A stretch of DNA of 64,000 nucleotides from Pyxicephalus adspersus. Taxonomy: Eukaryota > Chordata > Amphibia > Anura > Pyxicephalidae. Positions 47,456-61,239 of this stretch are shown here, piece by piece; the first letter of the stretch is position 1; each line of letters begins with the position of its first letter. The notes below the pieces were generated by a model that made no database searches, had not been told where the DNA came from, and was given only the letters and a program-made list of their open reading frames with translations. Where the stretch lies: positions 60,824,058 to 60,888,057 of the forward strand of contig NC_092861.1 of the NCBI RefSeq assembly GCF_032062135.1, given 5' to 3'. The translations under genes and the position numbers were made by a program.

Positions 47456-48057
47456 CTGAGATTCCCTCAGCGTTCTAATTGTTTATTACTGCAACCATCC
47501 CTATTTCACCGTTACATCTGCTTTTATTTGTCATCAGGTATGCGTTACCTTCCATTGCATGATACTTTTGGTTGTTTGCCCTTCTTTCCATTGTTCCCAT
47601 ATCCAACAAATACTGCCTGCATACTCATCTATTGACATGATTATACATATACAGGTATTTACCAACCTCTTTTGGGGTTTTTCGCCCCCAACTTCACGCA
47701 TCCCTGTGATACATGGGGGCCCCCCAACCACTCATAAAACTCACTTTATATGGACAACATAAGACAGAAACCTATTCATATTCTGTTTTCTTTTTAATAT
47801 TACTAGAATACATAATTACTATACCTTATAACCGTATATCTATTTATTTTCGGTCTACAACTTCTAATATGTTCTATAATTACCTTGAATCGTATTATTT
47901 ACCATATTCAATTTTACCTCTACATGTGCTATATATTGCCATGTCGATATGTGATATTTTTTATATTTTATATTGCTTATGAATATATGTAACTTGTTGT
48001 GTCTATAATATACTTAGGCTTTATTCAGTTCATGCTCATTTAATGCAAATGTACCGC
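47456..48057. other. Nothing recognised
   Basis: T-rich on the plus strand, with short open frames only. Confidence 0.35.
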
Positions 48058-48102
48058 TACCCCTGAGGAAGCCTCTATCGGGCAAAATGCATCGGGTACC
48101 AG
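48055..48102 (+). ncRNA. Hammerhead-like motif (copy 4), one core change
   Basis: CTGAGGAAGCC at 48063, loop TCTATC, GGGC, AAAA, TGCATC. TACCC just before CTGAGGA pairs with GGGTA just after GCATC, as a 5-bp stem I would. The stem III palindrome is ATGCAT instead of ACGCGT, still self-complementary. The G of GAAA is changed to A, the residue considered the general base in hammerheads, so this copy should be inactive. Confidence 0.35.
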
Positions 48103-48748
48103 GGGGTCTCACTTATCCGATTCTATACGTTACGCTGTCTCCTCCAAGCTGATTTTACTTTATACTGTATGTGTTGAGTTGATTGATGTCTAGTGCCTGA
48201 TGGCCTATTTATGATTACATATGGTCCTCTGTCGTTACAAGACCAAGTACCTATTGGTACAATTTGTATTGTGTATGAGAAACTTATCATTAATACAATA
48301 CAAAAGATTTTTTGCTCAAAAAAAAAAAAACTTTTGTTGTCTTTTCTATTTACTAGTATCTGGGGATGGCAACTGTAGTAATTGCAATAACTGCAGTAAT
48401 TGCAATATTAATGTAGTAATTGATGGTAACTGCAATAATTAGTACTCATTTTTGTTTCCGCCACCCCACAAATATTTGTTCTGTTAATTTACTACCCCTA
48501 ATATTACTCAAACCAAGACCCATTAAAATACCCATTCCTGAAACAGGGTTGCAAAATCTCCATGTGCAGTAACAAGGTCTACTGACTAAATGAGAGGTGC
48601 AACAGGGCATTTAGCAAGGTTATCACTGCATAAAATGTTATTTTCTCAAGAGGAGACAAATTTTGCTGTTTAACTTGTTGATTTGAAATTAGTTAGCAAA
48701 GTCCATAAACATAGTAACATCATCAAAATTGCTTTGGAGGGATTAGGT
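48103..48748. other. Short tandem words, otherwise nothing
   Basis: An A-run at about 48319-48330 could be the 3' end of a retroelement carrying motif copy 4. The words GTAATTGCAATAACTGCA repeat with variation at 48372-48440. Confidence 0.4.
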
Positions 48749-48771
48749 GCGTGTGTGTGTATATGTATGTA

Positions 48772-48841
<70 letters not shown>
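48749..48841. repeat. (GT)n(TATG)n(TA)n compound microsatellite
   Basis: Successive GTGTGT, TATGTATG and TATATA blocks. Confidence 0.95.
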
Positions 48842-48844
<3 letters not shown>

Positions 48845-49538
48845 GTTTTTGTAAATCAAAGATAACATATAGTCGGAAACGTCATTTTTAAAGCCATGTG
48901 TCTTTCAAGCTTTCAAGATAATTGCAAAGTCCCTGGACATGGTATTGTCAAATTTGCTTTTGGTGTGGGAGAGCGAATAGTGAAAACATGTTCCTAAAAA
49001 ATGAAAGTATGGTCAGAGAAATTCTATCTTTAAAGCCACATGCCAACTTTTTACGTTAAAGCCATTAAACAAATGATTGTTGCTAGAATTGCAAGGGGCA
49101 GGAAGACCTCTGTAAACATGTCCTAAATAAAACATGTTTATCTGACCATACTTTACCTTGTGTTAATGGAAAAGAAAATGCTTTTATAAAATTATTTTCA
49201 CTTGCATCATGTTCCCACTTGTTCCCCTAACCACCCCAGCCAGTTTAGTGACAAAACTATGGTATGGGCCTTTACCTAATTATTTGGCAATCATATTATG
49301 TGAAAATACATTACTATTTTTTGTCTATCTCTGCTTATTAGCACCAGATAGCACAACATAAAATAAATGTGAACTGACTTTTGTGTACTTGTAAGCTTTT
49401 CTTAATGATCATGTTTAAGGCTATGTATTTTGTTTTATACTGACCATCACATTGCTATCACCCTTCATTTTGCATGTAATAACATGTTTATACCTTATAT
49501 AAGTTATATTACTTCATTTGTATTTATTCCCATCCTAG
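48842..49538 (+). other. Degenerate repeated words, no gene
   Basis: GCAAAGTCC...ACAT...TCAAA...TTGCTTT...GG at about 48927 resembles 48697-48740. The two copies flank the microsatellite, suggesting an old duplication of about 230 bp. Confidence 0.35.
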
Positions 49539-49646
49539 GCTGTATCAGCATCTTGAAGCTGGATTGTGTGCACAAGTTCTCCCTCCATCGCTGCCTGCGA
49601 ATGTCTGCATCGTGCATCAGGCTCAGACATAATGGGGACTACTCAG
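49539..49646 (+). CDS. Candidate internal exon, plus strand
   Basis: The acceptor TTTATTCCCATCCTAG and the donor GTACACC bound 108 bases, exactly 36 codons. Only the phase-1 frame is open; it reads CISILKLDCVHKFSLHRCLR and on through ASCIRLRHNGDYS. The segment is visibly richer in G+C and CpG than its surroundings. It cannot follow the exon at 29704 directly, because that exon leaves in phase 0, so at least one exon between them would be missing. I do not recognise the peptide. Confidence 0.35.
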
Positions 49647-50101
49647 GTACACCTTTATCACCTTCACAGGACAAATTGCTTTGCTTTTCATGTATGGCAT
49701 TTCATTTAGTATTGCTTGATGTATATTTGCTTTTGAACTGTGTTCATGTAGCAGATGGTTTCACGTTTAGGTGATTTATGTTTGGAGATTCTGCTTAGAT
49801 ATTGTCATGATGTCATCACAGAATATCCTTTAAATTGCAAAAAAAAAACAAAAAACTGCCAACTGAACAACTTTTGCTGCTAGGAACAAACAAATCTGTG
49901 GGCTCCCCCTTTACTGTTAGGTAAGTAACTGTACCCTGGACCTGATGGGTATTTAACTCATGCAGTGCAGGGATGTCTCAGTGCAAAAGTAGATTTGACT
50001 TATTACTAGAGCTCAGCTTTTTATATTTATATTAGGCAATAAAGTACCACTAGGGGTAGTTAGCCGGAAGTTATTTATTTGTTGTTGATATTTTTACAGC
50101 A
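49647..50101 (+). other. Nothing recognised
   Basis: AT-rich spacer before the hAT-like MITE. Confidence 0.4.
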
Positions 50102-50427
50102 GCCATTGTCAACCAGGGTTACGTTGAACACCTGGATTTCTCCAGGGGTTGTTTGGGGTTCCTCAATATGTGGCTCATTGACCTTTCATTTGATAATGCC
50201 TGCAAAGTTCTGTAACCAACATTGTTTGGTAGATTTAGGTGTATGACTCCAATGATGTTTTAAGGTGCCTATAAAAGTTGTATTCTTGTCATTACTTTTT
50301 ATCCACTGGCCACCTATTAAAGAGACTTTTTTTCCAACTGACTCCCAAAATGTTTTTAGCAGGGGTTCCCTGAGAACTGAAAAATATTTTAGGGGTTCTT
50401 CAAGGGGAAAAAGGATGAGATAGGCAC
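50102..50427. mobile_element. hAT-like MITE
   Basis: The left end GCAGCCATTGTCAACCAGGG pairs loosely with the right end, whose complement is GTGCCTATCTCATCCTTTTT. Inside are GGGGTTGTTTGGGGTTCCTC near the left, and GCAGGGGTTCCCTGAGAAC then TTTAGGGGTTCTTCAAGGGG near the right. These repeated GGGGTTCC words are typical of a hAT group common in frogs and fishes. No transposase. Confidence 0.55.
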
Positions 50428-53404
50428 TCTTACATTAAAACAGGTATTCAACTCTATGATTCTAAAACTAAAGTTCAGGAATGCAGCAATATAATATATA
50501 CCTTGAACAGTGTCCTATTTATATTAAACTTTTCATCCTAAATTTCTTAAGTGAATCTTTGACCTTTTTCCTCTAGGCTTTACTCTAAGAACTAAAGTCT
50601 GTGTTTGTAAGATTTAATAGGAATACCCAAACAGTGACAGTACATTCTGGCTATTTAGAAGTTTAGAAGGTGATCTGACCTTAGAAACATTCACTTTAAC
50701 AATTGCTTCTAATGTGTTTCTTTTAACAATGAAGCAAAAGCATACTATTATATTATTAAAAAATTTAGGGGTCTGTTATTATGATTTGTAAAGCACAATA
50801 CATAATTGGACATACAAATTACCTTCAGGATTCAATCATTTTTCAAATTTAATGTGTGAATCCTTGGTAAAAAAAGGAGTCTGAATCTTGTGTGGAAACC
50901 TTTGTAAATAGACACCTACGTGTTTACATTTTTTTCCTTATTACAAAGTAAGATATTCAGTGGTTAAGACCTAAACTGATCTCATTTTCTATCCCACCGA
51001 CAAGGAATGTTAGGTGGAGACAATTTGCACCCCATATGTTGGCTGGTGATTAATACAGTACAATGACCCTTTAATTCTGAATTACTGTTGATCATGAATG
51101 TACTTCATGTTAGTGTGGTGAACAAATTTAGTATAACATTTAGCATAACAAAGTAAGAGAAATAAATTTTTATGTTCACAATTAAATAGCAACAATCCAT
51201 AATGTTTGTATTTAAGGAGCAGCTGAAAGTATTGAATTATCCGTAATACTAAGCTATTAAGTTCCTCTCAGCCTTTGCATAATAGCTAAAATTGCAATTC
51301 TGGCTGTCTGGGTACTTGCTCTGGTTACTAAAATGGGAATAAGACACAAGGCACATCTTTACTTTTATACCTGATATTATGGTAATGTTATTACATTGGT
51401 GTTAAGTGAAAAAGATGTTAGGAAGACATATAAAAGGTCAGATTAAGGAGGACGTATGTAAGAAGGAAAAGAAGAGACGCCCTAAAAATAATTAGAGGGG
51501 TCGGGAAATAAGGACAAAGTGATTACATGTGGACAGTGATGAAAGCATTTTTTTGGGCTGTCCATATAGAGGTTTAATGTTTACAAAGAGTCTTTCTTTT
51601 TTTCTAGTCGGAAAGGTAACTTGTGAATATGTTTACAATAAGAAAGGAATACAGAAAAAAATAAATAGAATTTAGCATTCGAGTTTCAAGAGAAATTGCT
51701 GGCATTAATTGAAATCTATAAGGGCTGCTAAACCTATCCTTGAACTACAATTGTTTAACATTTGGAAATGCCATTTATTTTATATTCATCCGAATTCTGT
51801 GTAATGCCTTTCAGCTTTCTCTGCTTGATGTGTTGCCAGTCAAATGCACAACTAATACACAACTAAATGTGCAACATACTGTCTAAACAGATATAGCACA
51901 AAATTTAGCAGAATTAAGGGGTTAAGCTATATCAAGAACATTGTTCAGTGTTTTGTGCAGCTAGAGTTATAGTTAAAGAGATTTTTTTTATATTGAGTTT
52001 TCAACCACAACACGATGTTAATAAAAAAAAATGAAAACAATGATTGATTGCCATTTCATGCACAGCATATGATGAGAAAACACCTTATCTGAACAATCAT
52101 TTCTCTCTTTCTCTGCTGCAGATCTGTATTAATGTATTATGTTGACTGTTTACTGAATACTTTGAGAAATATGAGCAGAATAATAAGATCACTTATTCGG
52201 CAAAAACTCCCAAGAACACTTTTGCTGTAATATATTGTGACCTTGCAGAACAGCTTGGAGAGCGGGTCACTTTTAATTAGCAGGATAGAGGTTTGAACTT
52301 AGTGCTCATAATGCTTATTAGTTGAAGGAAGGTAGGCCCGTGGTGCTCATACAAATGAGCTTGCAAATGGCTAATTTCAAACTTCTTGTAAACTAATACA
52401 TTACCTTCATAAACATCCAGTGAAGGAAAAGACTACTAAATGGGTTAGGTTACAGGAGTAAGCTAAAAGTGTTTCAAAATACCATAAGTGCACCTATGTG
52501 TAATGAGAAGTACTTTACTTCCCCATCTCTCCTTCGAATACTTGACTTATATGCACAAGTCACTCACATGCCACTTTCTGACCACCACCTCCTGTCTCAA
52601 ACTACAGATTTGTTCACATCTTTTCATTGCTTCTCTCTAATCAACTGGCCATGACTGCTTACTAAGCTACCAGCAGAATGGAATGGGAGCATCACCCGGG
52701 CATCTCAGGTCTCAAGAGATCACCCTTTTGAATGTTATTTTAGCTTATTTGAGGCATGGTCAGTAGGGATAATAAAAATGGTGAAAGGATTAGACTTAGA
52801 CATAGTGAAAAGGATAAAAGGGAAGGCTAGGGAGGGTACATTAGGGGTTTAGTGCACTTCATATGAAAGTTCAGTTGTCATTGAAAGTGCATCAAAAGCC
52901 AAACATTTTTTCCCCTTGAATGTTTGAAACCTACATGTTAGGAGATGCTTCGCTGTGCCCCATTGCAGTACCAAACCACTTCTGTCCAGCAATGTCACTT
53001 GCAGGAGCAAGGAAACATTGTAAATAGCAGCAGCCCCTGCTTCTCTTTAGCCATGCTGCCTGAAATGTATTTTATCTGCATCCCCAGCACACACTCTTAG
53101 GGCTGTGCACAGCTAAAGGGGATTTTAGGGGCAGATTGACTATTCTGTGCTGTCAGAAGTTGCATTTGCTGCTGTATATCAAACAAGTGTTTAGTACATC
53201 TACTGGAGATAACTTATTACTTTGCATGCATTTCCTGGCACCATTTCCAACTTAGTATAAAGTTTAAAATGTTCTTCTCACACTTACAAATTACTCCCAC
53301 TGGTATAATGAAAATAGTTTATTTTTTCAGAAGCAGAAAATCTTAACAATTCTGTTAAAATGTGTCTAAATCGTGACATCCCTCCCAACGCAAGAAAATG
53401 TTCT
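50428..53404 (+). other. Nothing recognised
   Basis: Nearly 3 kb of AT-rich DNA. The open frame at 52469-52654 has no support. I see no repeat ends. Confidence 0.4.
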
Positions 53405-54060
53405 GCTAAGTTTTTTCTCACCCCCCCCCCCCAAAAAAAAAAAAACTAGAGTAATTTTGTTAAATGTTATCAAGATACTGTTTAATTTTAATGAAAATAC
53501 GGTACTGAATGCTATTCACATGCATACAGATTTCAGGTCCCATAGCAACCACATGGGATGTGATGATATACTCCTGTAGTAGTCACCAAACATATCTACT
53601 GGAGTTTCTAATACAACATACCAAGGACTCCGTCTTTTGTTCCAGCAAGCATATTTCACTTTTTTTCTGCATTCTGCCAAATGAAAAATAAAGTGGAGAC
53701 CCTCTTCATTGGCCCCCACCTGCCATAGCTGCAGGTAGTGTACACAAAATAAAAACCTGCTGCAGATAGTAGACAGGTAAATTCATGCTGGACCTTTCCT
53801 CGATCCGGTCCTGCGTCGTCCTGGAATTCTTCTTTGTCCTGGCGCAAAGGAAGCTCTGACTTCTTCTACCTTTTTCTTGCTATGTCACCCAATCTCGCAC
53901 TGTGCATGCATGGAAATGGCATCTCTTTCCCCTTAGTGAAGGAAAATGCCCCTTCTGCCCATGCCGCATATTGGGCATGCGCAGAAGGAGCAGCCAGGAG
54001 CCTCCCTTTTATGTAAAGTTGGGTTTTTATGTAACATTTTATGTTTGGGTTTAGGTCGGT
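53405..54060. other. Homopolymer run and a GC-richer repeat-like block
   Basis: A C-run followed by an A-run lies at 53421-53445. The block 53930-54010 has GGGCATGCGCAGAAGGAGC, whose complement shares GGCTCCTTCTGCGCAT with 62190-62205. Both may come from one dispersed family. Confidence 0.35.
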
Positions 54061-55669
54061 ATTAGGTTTTGTTTCTTAAGAACAGTAATCATTAGCAACC
54101 AGCTTGATTGATTCTATGTTATATCGGCCTGGCTGCATGACGGTGAATAACATTTGATTGTTCTGCGTTATTGCACTGCAGAATAAGCGTTCTTTAAAAA
54201 GGCAGTTTATTTGGTTTCTCCGATTCTTTAATGTTTGTTTTAATAAACAGAATTAAATCTGCAAATCCATTGGAAGTGGTTTTTATGCTGAAGTGCAGCA
54301 GTGGGCAGTCTTTGGAGATTGCAGGACACAGTAAACAGATTTTAATGAAAAAGGTACATGAAATTGCCTGTAAAAATAAGCCTGGTTTGAAATGAATTTG
54401 GGAATTACAGTTAACAAGCAACTACAAAAAACACTTGAATAATAATGTTTATGTGCTAATAAACTTTAGTGCCTACACCAGATAAAAGACCAACTTTTAG
54501 AAAAATGCCATTGATTTTATTAAGCTTTATGTTTTATAAACTTTTTTAATACTTGTTTTGCATATAGATACAGTAATCACCCTATTGTATAAACTTATTT
54601 GCCTTCTGTAGGTGTTACTCATGTATGCAAATGCACACACATTTAGCTAAGGGGGCTAAATGTGAATTAGACTTTTATAAAAAAAAAAAAAAAAATGTAA
54701 AGGCTACTAATTTCCCAAGTTGTCAGCTTACCAAAGATTAAAGTGTATGCAAAGCGTATATTACAACACACTGACAGGTGCTTGCTTACTGTGTACTTTA
54801 GTAATGGCTAAAAAAAAGCCTATATTTACCCTAACAATCAAATATACTCTGTGCCTTCCACCATATAATATGAAAATAGCAACCCTTTTGCCTCCTTTTT
54901 CTGTTCCACATTCCAATGTACAGCCACTTATTGCAGAAGAAACATTTCCTGTCCTTTTCTGTATTAAACACTTTCCTGGTAACAAATTTTTAGTTTCATA
55001 ACAATTCACACACAACTAAAAAACAAGCAATTCTTTAAATTGTTTATAAATGGACCCTATAAAGTAAATTAGTGGATACCAATTAATACTAGGTCAGATA
55101 CATTTAAATTTCTTGCCGAGAATTTCAATACATTATTTGTATCTTACTTATATCAAACTATATGACTTAGGACACAGGGATGACCTTAAGAAATTATTGA
55201 AGAGACAGCTTTAGTTGGTTTGGTTAGTTTAGTTGTTTGCTGGAAACAATGTAATTTCTTTCTTTATACAGAATCTCTGCAATGGTTAGGTCATGCTCTT
55301 GTTCTTAACATCTTCTTATCCTCGTAAAGCACACATTCCTGAGTAACCAGCTATGCTATGCTAGAGCTGTTACATAAAGGCACATGAGAAAAATTGTACC
55401 AGAAGATATTATTCATTATTTTGTAATATGCAATAAGCTTAGGCCTTGTGCCTGGCACCAGTATCTCTGGAAATTTTAATTGAATATTGGCATTACATGT
55501 GGAAACGTGGTAGATGGCAAAATATTAACAAAGCAGTCTGACATTTTAATAATTAATTCACTTTTTATGTTGTCATGCTAACCTGTTGTTTGCTTTTGAT
55601 GTCATCTGGTTACTTGTCAGACCATTTAAATGTTTACTGACAAACATATTTTCACTAGACAGGGGGTTC
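54061..55669 (+). other. Nothing recognised
   Basis: AT-rich. Open frames at 54720-55001 and its antisense have no recognisable domain. An A-run lies at 54680-54695. Confidence 0.4.
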
Positions 55670-56115
55670 AGGTTAGGGATGAGCGAGAATGCCTCTGGCA
55701 TTCTCACGAAAATTTCCTTGAACTTCCCATGGGTCCACAAAATTTTGATGAACCGATTTCACAAAACCATCAGAAGATCTAGGAAATAGTTACCATCCCC
55801 GGCACTAGAGGTTGCATTCTTTTTGCCTTCTTTCTTTCATTCTTCAGTCTATTCCTGGGAATCCTCCTGTTTGTGATCCCTGGCACTAGAGGTTAATTAG
55901 CCCGGTGACCGTGGGAACTGAACTGCAGATGAACTCTCAATGGAGAAACTCTATTAAGAGTTCATCTGCAGTTCCACTGCAATCCCCGGGAATTTACACC
56001 AGGCATTCTCGCTTACAATTTCCCAATAAGCGAGAATGTCTGAATTTGCCGCAAGATCGAGATTTAAAAACTCTCTCGCTCAAGTTCAAGTTTGAAAAGA
56101 CAGTTCGGTCTCAGA
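55670..56115. mobile_element. Foldback element with nested hairpins
   Basis: GGGATGAGCGAGAATGCC at the left and CTCTCTCGCTCAAGTTCAAG at the right give partly complementary ends. Inside, GAACTGCAGATGAACTCT (55920-55937) and its exact complement (55957-55974) form an 18-bp stem with a 19-base loop. A second hairpin, GGCATTCTCGCTTA with TAAGCGAGAATGTC, follows at 56002-56040. The word GGCACTAGAGGTT occurs twice (55800, 55881). No coding sequence; class uncertain. Confidence 0.5.
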
Positions 56116-57094
56116 GAACAGCTATACAACTACGATTTAAAAGTTTCACTTTTAAAATTTGGAATAGGGCTGGGCTTTTTTGCAGTAAGGGTCAGGTGAT
56201 GTGTGGCTCAGCATGGGATGCTGAGATACCCAGCGCAATCAAGATGGCATAAAGACAAGAAGGTAGAAGATCCTTAACATATTACAATCAGGCAAGTAAG
56301 ATTGTTTTATAGCAGGTAGGACATTCCCTGTCTATTCTTCAATAAAGAATCTGCCTGGTCACAACTTTCAAGTTGTGGGGTTTAGTTCTACTTTTAAAAA
56401 AACTTGTTCTTTGCTCATGTAGGGTTCATTTTATTTCCGGCCCCTTGCAGCTTTACATGCTCACCTTTCCTTTACTTCTCCACCATTTATTATCTACCAA
56501 GAGTGAAACTATCTATCCAATATATCCTGCAGTTGTCTTGTTTTGCTCATATATTTAACCCTGTACTCTGTACATGTCAACACATACACTGTACTTTCTG
56601 GATTTCTGTTTGAACAACTCATAAACGCATGACTGTAACATAAGAACAAAGCTACATCTATTTTACCTCAATTATTCATATACTGCAGCTGTAGTAACAT
56701 CTGTTTTTTTTAAGGCAGTTTTTCTATATTCAGATCAACAGCCTCATTTCTCTCAGTTCCTCTTTATTTATAATGATCAGTTCAAAGTTAGTGGCTTTTG
56801 AAGATACACAATCAGAAAGACATGCTTTGTGGTTATCAATAACCATGGTCAACAAACATTTTCTTGCCAAACAGATTAGTCATTTTAGGTTATGTTTGAT
56901 GCACAGATTCCAAATATGCAATTGGTTTTGCTAGATTTTGCTAATAACCTCATAGAAAACTAATGAAACATGAAAAATAAGCAAAATTAAACTAGATTTG
57001 CCTACGTATACAAAATGTAATTTTTGAAATACTTAATGTCAATATATTATATATTCAGTATATTTACAGAACTAATCACAGAGAAGTCATTGCA
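56116..57094 (+). other. Nothing recognised
   Basis: AT-rich, with short unsupported open frames at 56373-56613. Confidence 0.4.
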
Positions 57095-58560
57095 AAACTC
57101 TGTATGATTTCTGTTTATGCTGATGATCGGGACAATCACGTTGAAGGCTCCAGCAGAAGTTTCTATCCCATCTGCCCTGATACCTTTCTTCCATCACCTT
57201 TATATCTTGATGAAACCTCTCTGAAATCGCCATGGTTTTCTTGAAATTTTTGCAGATGGCTATGAAGATAGTGTACCTTTATGCTCATAGTAGCACCCAA
57301 ATGTTTTAAGTTTAAGAGCAAGTTTTGTACCAGTTCTTCATAATTTTGTGCTTTATGGTTACCCAAGAAGTTCTTGACAACCATGACATAGCTGTGCCAG
57401 GCGGAAGCTTCAGTATCAGTTATGTTACTTGTGAAATTTGAATCATTTATCAGTTACCGAATCTGAGGTCCATCAACGATTCTAGCTTTTATATTTTCAG
57501 TACTCAATCGAAACTACAAATGCTTTTGAAGCAATTACTGTCCTTGTTCAGAGCTCTAACACATTGCTTCATTAATCCAAACTTTGTGTAGTGGAGGGAG
57601 AATGATTTTTACTTTGTCAGCCATTGGCTCAATAATGATGTTCGCTGCACCTTTTTTCATGTTTTCCCTTGGAGGCCATGTCACTTATTTCCAGTGATCT
57701 TGCTTTACTCTACTATCCCACAAGCAGATGAAACATGGGTACTTTGTGTACTCATTTTGCTGTCCAAGTAGGAAGTTCAACATTTTTAAATCAACACATA
57801 TGGACCATTGGTGTTCATGATAGCAAAGCTTTTGTTATACAATTTTGATATTTTCATATTCTTCTTTAAGTTTTCTTGAGTATTCATTTGGAATTGATGC
57901 ATAGCAGACATCGAGTGGAACTGTCTATGAAAAGCCTCCAGTCTTCTGCTCTGTATTCTGGTACTCCCATATGGGTTAAAAGTCAAGGGATGTTACAACA
58001 GTACACAAAGTTTCCATCTTCACTAAAATATGGTAGGAGTGTCACCCCTCTTAAAACGTAATTTTAACTTCTGGTCTCAGACTGTTCTTTTCTTTTAGCC
58101 TGGATGCTAAAAGTTCAGATGCTCGTTTTGACAGACTTAGGTCACATACTAAATCATTGAGCTCTTCTTGGGAGAACTGCTGGTTTGATGAAACATTTCC
58201 TTCATATTCACTTCCACTGCTAACTCCTGGATTACACTCCAAACCCTATATATCCTCCATGTCAGATACAGGAATATCAGGGAGTGTACTGAACACTGGT
58301 ATGGGAAAATCGGCACCACGCGGCACAGGTCATCTTACTGATTCCAAATCGGGGTACTCCCACTTGTTTTTCTTGTAACAATTGAAACCTTTTACATTCA
58401 CAGCACCAAAATAACAATCATTATGATGATTTTTGGGCTGTCGCCATGCCATAGGTACACCAAATTTCAAACTTTTCAGTTTTCCATTTTTCTACTGAAG
58501 TAGACACTCTACACAAGTTTTGCATACCATACGGAGAGCCTAATACTTATCTTGGTCCCC
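57095..58560 (-). pseudogene. Broken copy of a widespread unnamed repetitive gene family
   Basis: On the minus strand, pieces occur in a consistent order: KFGVPMAWRQPKNHHNDCYF near 58490, SSNQQFSQEELNDLV with LSKRASELLASRLKEKNSL at 58195-58070, DWRLFIDSSTRCLLCIP near 57960, CVDLKMLNFLLGQQNEYTKY then PCFICLWDSR near 57750, VVKNFLGNHKAQNYEELV at 57380, and MSIKVHYLHSHLQKF at 57280. I know this order of words from uncharacterised multi-copy proteins of arthropods, cnidarians and vertebrates, which are probably carried by a mobile element, but I cannot name the family. At least eight stops or frameshifts are present. The paired cysteines (PCFICLWDS, VCKTCVECL) might bind metal. Confidence 0.55.
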
Positions 58561-59021
58561 CAGTTTAATACCAAAATATGCAAGACATGCTTGTTTCAAA
58601 ATTTTTGTAATGTTTCTTGTTTTCTAATGTTGCTAAGAATATTCACCACAAATGTAGCAAAATACATTAGGGTCATTTAAACAACTGCTTGTTAAAGAAA
58701 AAAGAAAATGTATGAAAAAAAAGAGGCAAAGTTTCATGATATAATGCTACATTTAATATATAAGATGCAAAACATTGGTGTAAATAAAGTTTGATATTAA
58801 TATGCTGTGTTAACATTTGTTGTTGCTAAAATTGTCTATTCCGATTCCCGTATCACAAGAACTAGAGCTAATTAAATGAAACTGATGTAATTTCTGGATT
58901 CAGGAGACCTGAAACACACTAACTATATTAAAAAATCCTTGGCAAGTGAAAAAAAAAAATTGTTGAGCTGTGTAATTGATTATAATAAAAGGTGTTTAAA
59001 ATCGGAGGAATAATTGTTATA
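58561..59021 (+). other. Nothing recognised
   Basis: AT-rich spacer between the broken gene and the MITE. Confidence 0.4.
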
Positions 59022-59448
59022 CAGGTAGTCCCCAGGTTACATACGAGATAGGGACTGTAAGATTTGTTCGTAAGTTGAAGTTGTATGTAAGTAGGAACAT
59101 GTACATTCATTTGATAAATGCAGTTAGGACTGATGTTTGTCTCAACATTATATTAGGCAGCGTGGTGCCAGTTACTGTATAAAATCCTCACTGTGAGTTG
59201 ATTACAAACAAAGCAAAAAAAAAAGAAGAAAAGAAACAACTGCAGAGTTTGTCTTGGTAATTAAGAATTGAATTATTGTCTTGAGTCCTTAAGATCAATC
59301 AGGACCTCAGCTGTGTTTAGCAAAAGATTTCTTCTGCAAGTTGTGAACCCCCCCCCCCCATTCGGCTCTGCACAGGAACGAGCAGGGAAGCCCCATTCGT
59401 ATCTAGGAGTGGTCCTTATGTCGGATGTCCTTAACGCGGGACTACCTG
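59022..59448 (-). mobile_element. Tigger-like MITE, full length, 427 bp, TA target site
   Basis: The left end CAGGTAGTCCCCAGGTTACA and the complement of the right end, CAGGTAGTCCCGCGTTAAGG, are inverted repeats with TA on both sides. The interior matches the 32579 copy in reverse orientation (GACTGATGTTTGTCTCAACA, GCAGCGTGGTGCCAGTTACT). It has a C-run at 59348-59360. It is the best-bounded member of the family that also occurs at 26518, 32579 and 42521. Confidence 0.85.
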
Positions 59449-60694
<1,246 letters not shown>

Positions 60695-60770
60695 GTACAT
60701 ATACACACAGATCTAAGAGAATTGATTTGTAATTCAGTTTGCACATTTTGCCATGAAACAGCTCATTAAA

Positions 60771-61200
60771 GATGGTGGTAGCAATGGAACACAGAACCTC
60801 AGGACCACCGTACCCCATGGATGTGAACGTTGTTTCTCTGGCTTCTATTGTCCAGAATGTCATGTTGATAAATCAGTTGGTGCAGTAGGTTAGTATGTGC
60901 ATTTAGGGTTTCAGCATTTTGGGTGACGTGATTTCTCAGCTCTTCTGTTACTCCCTCTACCTCTTCAATCCTTCTGCCCAGATTACGTTTTAACTTAGCC
61001 ATCTCAAATCTATATGTGGATTCCATCAGCTGTACAAAGTGTTCAAAGTCCGTTTTAGTGGGGGAGAGCTTTCCAGTAACTCTCCCAACCAGGTTGAGAG
61101 CAGGAATGTGGGGTTGCTAGAGAGGCAGGGGGCTCTTGCTGAGAGTCATCTAGACTGCAGGGTGTGAGAGATTGCGGTACTTAGCTCACCTGAGTCAGAG
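60771..61200 (-). pseudogene. L1/Tx1-type ORF1 fragment
   Basis: The minus-strand frame 61026-60799 reads FEMAKLKRNLGRRIEEVEGV then TEELRNHVTQNAETLNAH, a coiled coil, and ends with ILDNRSQRNNVHIHGV, the classic junction into the RNA-binding domain of L1 ORF1 proteins. Everything after the junction is missing and the upstream part is out of frame. Confidence 0.65.
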
Positions 61201-61239
61201 GAGATGCACATCTACTCCGCCACTCACCTAGCCATGTCC

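Noticed and set aside
47099..47459. Open frames on both strands near 47.2 kb
   Set aside because: They overlap each other, carry no recognisable domain and lie in the repeat-like head-to-head region.
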